Shown here: positions 22,408 to 25,086 of the stretch, piece after piece
Layout of the letters: each line of letters starts with the position of its first letter
Position numbering within the stretch: position 1 is the first letter of the stretch
Origin: Candidatus Tayloriibacteriota bacterium
GTDB taxonomy: Bacteria > Patescibacteriota > Minisyncoccia > Phycocordibacterales > PALSA-1337
Assembly: GCA_026395105.1 (NCBI GenBank)
Contig: JAPLZH010000059.1
Location: forward strand, 1-25,086
Length of the DNA: 25,086 nt
Reading direction: 5' to 3'
The notes under the pieces: generated by a model
What the model saw: only the letters and a program-made list of their open reading frames with translations
Databases searched by the model: none
What the model was told of the DNA's origin: nothing
Made by a program: the position numbers and the translations under genes

Positions 22408-22435
22408 ATCCTATTCTTTTTTGCCTTAAAGTCAA
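22408..22435 (-). promoter_or_regulatory. Promoter for the minus-strand RNA
   Basis: On the minus strand TTGACT (22435-22430), a 16-nt spacer and TAGGAT (22413-22408) form a -35/-10 pair. The expected start near 22401 is just before the structured region. Confidence 0.4.
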
Positions 22436-22553
22436 TGCCACAAAATGCAAAAACTTTATCAAAATTTTATCTATTATGATAATATCTATATATTAAGCGA
22501 TATTTATGAAATGGAAAAAACCTCAAAAAATAGCTTTCTATTTTCCATTTAGC
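22436..22553. other. AT-rich intergenic spacer before gatC
   Basis: AT-rich sequence between the RNA promoter and the gatC promoter. No coding frame is credible. Repeats of the type AGCTTTC (22533-22539 and 22551-22557) and TTTCCATTT are present but have no clear meaning. Confidence 0.3.
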
Positions 22554-22583
22554 TTTCAATTTGCCCCTAAAATATGCTATTAT
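22554..22583 (+). promoter_or_regulatory. Promoter of gatCA (extended -10, leaderless)
   Basis: TTTCAA (22554-22559), an 18-nt spacer and TATTAT (22578-22583) preceded by TGc. The hexamer ends 7 nt before the gatC ATG at 22591, the same geometry as ligA and the metallophosphoesterase gene. Confidence 0.5.
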
Positions 22584-22590
22584 CACGAGC

Positions 22591-22899
22591 ATGATAACGG
22601 ATAAAGATATTAATAAGTTGGCGGATTTGGCGAGGCTGGGCCTTAGCGATGTTGAAAAGCAGAAGCTACAAAAGGATGTCGGCTCCATTCTAGCCTATGT
22701 GGATCAGATAAAATCTGCGCCTGTGGAGATAGATACGAAAGGACGCGTCGGCTCTGTAAAAAACGTTATGAGAGAAGACGAAGTTCTAAATGAAACCGGC
22801 TCTAATACCGAAGCGCTTTTATCCGAAGCTCCGAAAAGAGAAGGTCAGTATTTGAAAGTGAAAAAAATCCTCGGTTCTTCTGATTCATTTGAAATATAA
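22591..22899 (+). CDS. gatC: Asp-tRNA(Asn)/Glu-tRNA(Gln) amidotransferase subunit GatC
   Basis: GatC is the small subunit that holds GatA and GatB together in the enzyme that converts Glu-tRNA(Gln) or Asp-tRNA(Asn) to the amidated form. The 102-residue product starts MITDKDINKLADLARLGLSD and has the family's VGSILAYVDQIKSAPV and C-terminal LSEAPKREGQYLKVKKIL segments. An in-frame TTG at 22561 would add ten residues but lies before the predicted promoter hexamer, so the ATG at 22591 is preferred. The stop is one base from gatA (TAAtATG). Confidence 0.95.
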   Translation: MITDKDINKLADLARLGLSDVEKQKLQKDVGSILAYVDQIKSAPVEIDTKGRVGSVKNVMREDEVLNETGSNTEALLSEAPKREGQYLKVKKILGSSDSFEI

Positions 22900-22900
22900 T

Positions 22901-24331
22901 ATGAAAAATATCGACCTAAAAAACCTTACTGTCAAAAAGGCTCACGACGCCATGATTAAGGGTGAATTTTCTGCATCAGATTTAGCTGAAGCATATTTAG
23001 AGCAAATTAAGAAAGTTGATCCTGAAATTCATGCATACTTAGAAGTCTATGGAGATGTAAAAGAGCAGGCAAAGAAGGCGGATGAAAAAATAAAGGCAGG
23101 AAAGGCTACTTTGCTTACAGGAATTCCTATTGCTGTAAAAGATAATATTCTGATAAAAGGTAGAATCGCTAGTTCTGCTTCTAAAATTCTCGAAGGATAT
23201 AAGGCGACTTATGATGCTACGGCGATTTCAAAATTAAAAGAAGAGGGCGTGGTTTTCCTAGGACGTGTAAATATGGATGAATTTGCCATGGGAGGTTCTA
23301 CAGAAAATTCTGCGTACGGAGTGACGAAAAACCCGCATGACACTCTTCGTGTTTCCGGAGGTTCTTCAGGTGGATCAGCAGCGGCGGTGGCTATGAACGG
23401 TGCCTTAGTTTCACTCGGCTCTGATACTGGCGGATCTGTTCGCCAGCCTGCAAGTCTCTGCGGAATAGTCGGTTTAAAGCCTACTTACGGCTCTATTTCT
23501 AGACATGGGCTAATGGCGATGGGCTCCTCACTAGACCAGATCGGCCCCCTCGGAAAAACCGTAACAGACGTGGAAATACTTTTTAATGCTATAAAAGGCA
23601 AAGATTCTAAAGATAGCACGAGCATTTCCGACAAGACTTATTTGCCTAAAAAGATTTCTGGAAAACCGGTTATCGGCGTACCGCGCGAATTCTTAAAGGG
23701 TCCAGGAATTAATCCGGAAGTTTTGAAGAATTTTAATGAGGCTCTAGAAAAGTTCGAAAAATTAGGATTTAAGGTGGTGGATGTAAAATTACCAAATATC
23801 TCTTATTCACTACCAGTTTATTATATAGTCATGCCGGCCGAAGTTTCTTCAAACATGTCTCGTTTCGATGGCGTAAAATACGGACTCTTAAAAGAAGGCA
23901 AAGATTTAATGGGGGATTATTTAAAGAGTAGAGCTGAAGGATTCGGATCTGAAGTTCGTCGAAGAATTATTTTAGGAACTTATGTACTTTCAGCTGGGTA
24001 CTATGATGCATACTATAACCGCGCTATCGCTTTGCGCCGTCTCATTACAGAGGATTTTATAAAAGCCTTTAATGATGTGGATGTGATTTTAACGCCGACT
24101 GCTCCATCTCCAGCCTTTAAAATAGGAGAAAAGATTACGGATCCGCTACAGCTTTATTTAGAAGATATTTTTACTGTGACCGCTAACCTTACAGGAATGC
24201 CGGCAATCTCTTTGCCTTCTGGCTTTACTTCAGATTCGCCTGCGCTTCCGCTCGGTATTCAGATGACGGCGCGCCACGGAGAAGAGGAATTACTTTTCAA
24301 CATAGGAAAAACATTCTTAAATGAGTTATAA
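22901..24331 (+). CDS. gatA: Asp-tRNA(Asn)/Glu-tRNA(Gln) amidotransferase subunit GatA
   Basis: GatA is the amidase-signature subunit that releases ammonia from glutamine for GatB. The 476-residue protein contains the Lys-Ser-cisSer catalytic triad: K80 in IAVKDNI, S155 in GGSSGGSAAA and S179 in GSDTGGSVRQPAS, at the same relative spacing as characterised GatA. The C-terminal TPTAPSPAFKIGE and TANLTGMPAISLPSG are also typical. I prefer ATG 22901 over the in-frame TTG at 22889, because the ATG gives the TAAtATG junction with gatC and the usual N-terminal length. gatB is not in the window and does not follow directly. Confidence 0.97.
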   Translation: MKNIDLKNLTVKKAHDAMIKGEFSASDLAEAYLEQIKKVDPEIHAYLEVYGDVKEQAKKADEKIKAGKATLLTGIPIAVKDNILIKGRIASSASKILEGYKATYDATAISKLKEEGVVFLGRVNMDEFAMGGSTENSAYGVTKNPHDTLRVSGGSSGGSAAAVAMNGALVSLGSDTGGSVRQPASLCGIVGLKPTYGSISRHGLMAMGSSLDQIGPLGKTVTDVEILFNAIKGKDSKDSTSISDKTYLPKKISGKPVIGVPREFLKGPGINPEVLKNFNEALEKFEKLGFKVVDVKLPNISYSLPVYYIVMPAEVSSNMSRFDGVKYGLLKEGKDLMGDYLKSRAEGFGSEVRRRIILGTYVLSAGYYDAYYNRAIALRRLITEDFIKAFNDVDVILTPTAPSPAFKIGEKITDPLQLYLEDIFTVTANLTGMPAISLPSGFTSDSPALPLGIQMTARHGEEELLFNIGKTFLNEL

Positions 24332-24332
24332 T
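24327..24332 (+). promoter_or_regulatory. -10 box TATAAT overlapping the gatA stop
   Basis: A perfect TATAAT covers the gatA stop codon and ends 16 nt before the ATG at 24349, predicting a leader of about 10 nt. No Shine-Dalgarno sequence lies in it. Confidence 0.35.
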
Positions 24333-24348
24333 ATAAAGCGTAATCCTT

Positions 24349-24924
24349 ATGGACGTAGCTTCATATTTTGATGTCGGGAAAATAGTGGCACTAGCGCCGG
24401 AACTACTAAAGTCCGCGCCCCCTTATATTATAGAAGGCGCCGCTAGAATTTATGGAATTATCGTTATGATTTCTATTCCAGCATCTGTCGCACTACTCTT
24501 CGGAATTTTCTATTCACATTTCGGGGCGAAGGCTGTGGAGAAAAAAGCTGATGAGAAATTCGCCGCGCATGTAGAGATGGCGAATAATGAAAAGGCAAAG
24601 GGAAATTCTGAACATACTAATAGATGGAAAAAGATTTTGGAAATGGTTAGTTCGGCGAATCAGAGTGATTGGATTCGGTCTATTATAGAGGCTGATATTA
24701 TGCTTGATGAGGTTCTGGAGAAAGCAGGTTATCAGGGAGAAGGGATCGGAGAGAAATTAAAGCGCGTAGAAAAGGGTGATTTACAAAGTCTAGATTCTGC
24801 TTGGGAGGCCCATAAAGTGAGGAATGCTATAGCCCATGAGCCAAACTTTGCCTTAAATCAGCATGAGGCAAAGAGAGTTATAGAGCTATATAGAAAGGTT
24901 TTTGCTGAGTATTACGTAATATAG
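24349..24924 (+). CDS. Membrane-anchored protein with HEPN-like RNxxxH motif
   Basis: This 191-residue protein has one strong span (about residues 36-57, GIIVMISIPASVALLFGIFY) and a cytoplasmic, all-helical C-terminal domain. Near the end is WEAHKVRNAIAHE, containing R158-N-x3-H163, the Rx4-6H signature of HEPN-fold proteins, many of which are RNases or nucleotide-binding helpers in toxin and defence systems. The helix around residues 108-130 (DWIRSIIEADIMLDEVLEKAGY) fits the first HEPN helix. Whether it is catalytic is unknown. It follows gatA by 17 bp with a possible own promoter. Proteins of this form seem common in Parcubacteria, from memory. Stop is TAG, followed at once by TTGTCCACA. 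Confidence 0.8.
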   Translation: MDVASYFDVGKIVALAPELLKSAPPYIIEGAARIYGIIVMISIPASVALLFGIFYSHFGAKAVEKKADEKFAAHVEMANNEKAKGNSEHTNRWKKILEMVSSANQSDWIRSIIEADIMLDEVLEKAGYQGEGIGEKLKRVEKGDLQSLDSAWEAHKVRNAIAHEPNFALNQHEAKRVIELYRKVFAEYYVI

Positions 24925-24933
24925 TTGTCCACA
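24925..24933 (+). promoter_or_regulatory. DnaA-box-like TTGTCCACA
   Basis: Matches the relaxed DnaA box TTRTNCACA and, like the site at 9236, starts right after a TAG stop codon and is followed by GTGAA. Confidence 0.25.
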
Positions 24934-24980
24934 GTGAAGGTTTCGACCCCATGTCAACTCATATGACCATGACACCCAAA

Positions 24981-25086
24981 TCATCTAACGGGGCTTCTTT
25001 TAAATGACACCATTGTTGTTGTTAATTTCTTCTTTGTGTCGATAGATTTTGATCCCATTTTCTTCTGATATGCCTTGTACAAATTA
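24981..25086 (-). CDS. Possible 3' end of a minus-strand gene running off the right edge
   Basis: On the minus strand the frame is open from the window edge to a TGA at 24983-24981, giving 34 residues rich in Lys and Thr (ends VSFKRSPVR). It is too short to identify. GGTGTCAT occurs twice on this strand (25011-25004 and 24976-24969), once inside and once just past the frame, which leaves room for the idea of a transposon end, but nothing proves it. Confidence 0.3.
   Translation of the reverse strand, partial: NLYKAYQKKMGSKSIDTKKKLTTTMVSFKRSPVR

Noticed and set aside
22393..22422. ACTC/GAGT hairpin followed by a T run as a plus-strand terminator
   Set aside because: The stem is only four base pairs and the T run is about 10 nt away. 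The same segment fits better as the promoter and start region of the minus-strand RNA.
1..25086. Alternative genetic code with TGA as glycine, as in Gracilibacteria/SR1
   Set aside because: TGA is used as a normal stop at 4387-4389 and 15374-15376, and all gene families have expected lengths without in-frame TGA.

Overview
The window looks like chromosomal DNA from a Candidate Phyla Radiation bacterium (Patescibacteria, most likely a Parcubacteria-type lineage). The evidence is AT-rich DNA, very tight gene packing, and a type IV pilus (T4P) locus with inner-membrane and cytoplasmic parts but no secretin (PilQ) gene, as expected for a cell without a classical outer membrane. Small Cys/His-rich and HEPN-like membrane proteins of unknown function are also present. 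TGA is used as a stop, so the genetic code is standard. The taxonomic call is an inference from style and content; there is no rRNA gene here to confirm it.

Layout. 1-2010: a possible gene running off the left edge, an unrecognised CDC-motif protein, a small single-span membrane protein, and a ComF-type phosphoribosyltransferase on the minus strand. 2080-9235: the T4P motor and alignment block, pilM-pilN-pilO-(PilP-like)-pilB-response regulator-pilT-pilC. 9236-11838: a promoter with a 16-bp palindrome, a major-pilin-like gene, a strong bidirectional terminator, a membrane-anchored metallophosphoesterase, a small membrane protein and a second pilin. 11864-16270: a glycosyltransferase block (GT4, a polytopic GT-C-like protein, and two GT2 paralogues that converge and overlap tail to tail). 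16349-20164: a pilin-like protein, prepilin peptidase pilD and four minor pilins. 20183-24924: ligA, a probable minus-strand structured RNA sharing a terminator with ligA, gatC-gatA, and a membrane-anchored HEPN-like protein. The right edge may hold the tail of a minus-strand gene.

How the parts work together. PilD processes all the pilin-like proteins. PilB and PilT extend and retract the fibre through PilC, and PilM/N/O with the PilP-like protein form the alignment platform. The CheY-like receiver between the two motors suggests phosphorylation-controlled pilus dynamics. ComF and a T4P are both parts of classical DNA-uptake systems, so competence is a reasonable hypothesis. The glycosyltransferases may decorate pilins or the cell surface, which is inference from position only.

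The most unusual signal is regulatory. Several transcription units start with an extended -10 box (TGnTATAAT-like) whose last base lies only 6-7 nt before the ATG, so their mRNAs should be leaderless. Within operons, several junctions have the form TAAtATG with no Shine-Dalgarno sequence. Only the GT4 gene carries a clear purine-rich ribosome-binding site. The second notable signal is the candidate non-coding RNA at about 22298-22401 on the minus strand, with its own promoter, a GNRA-capped hairpin and a terminator.
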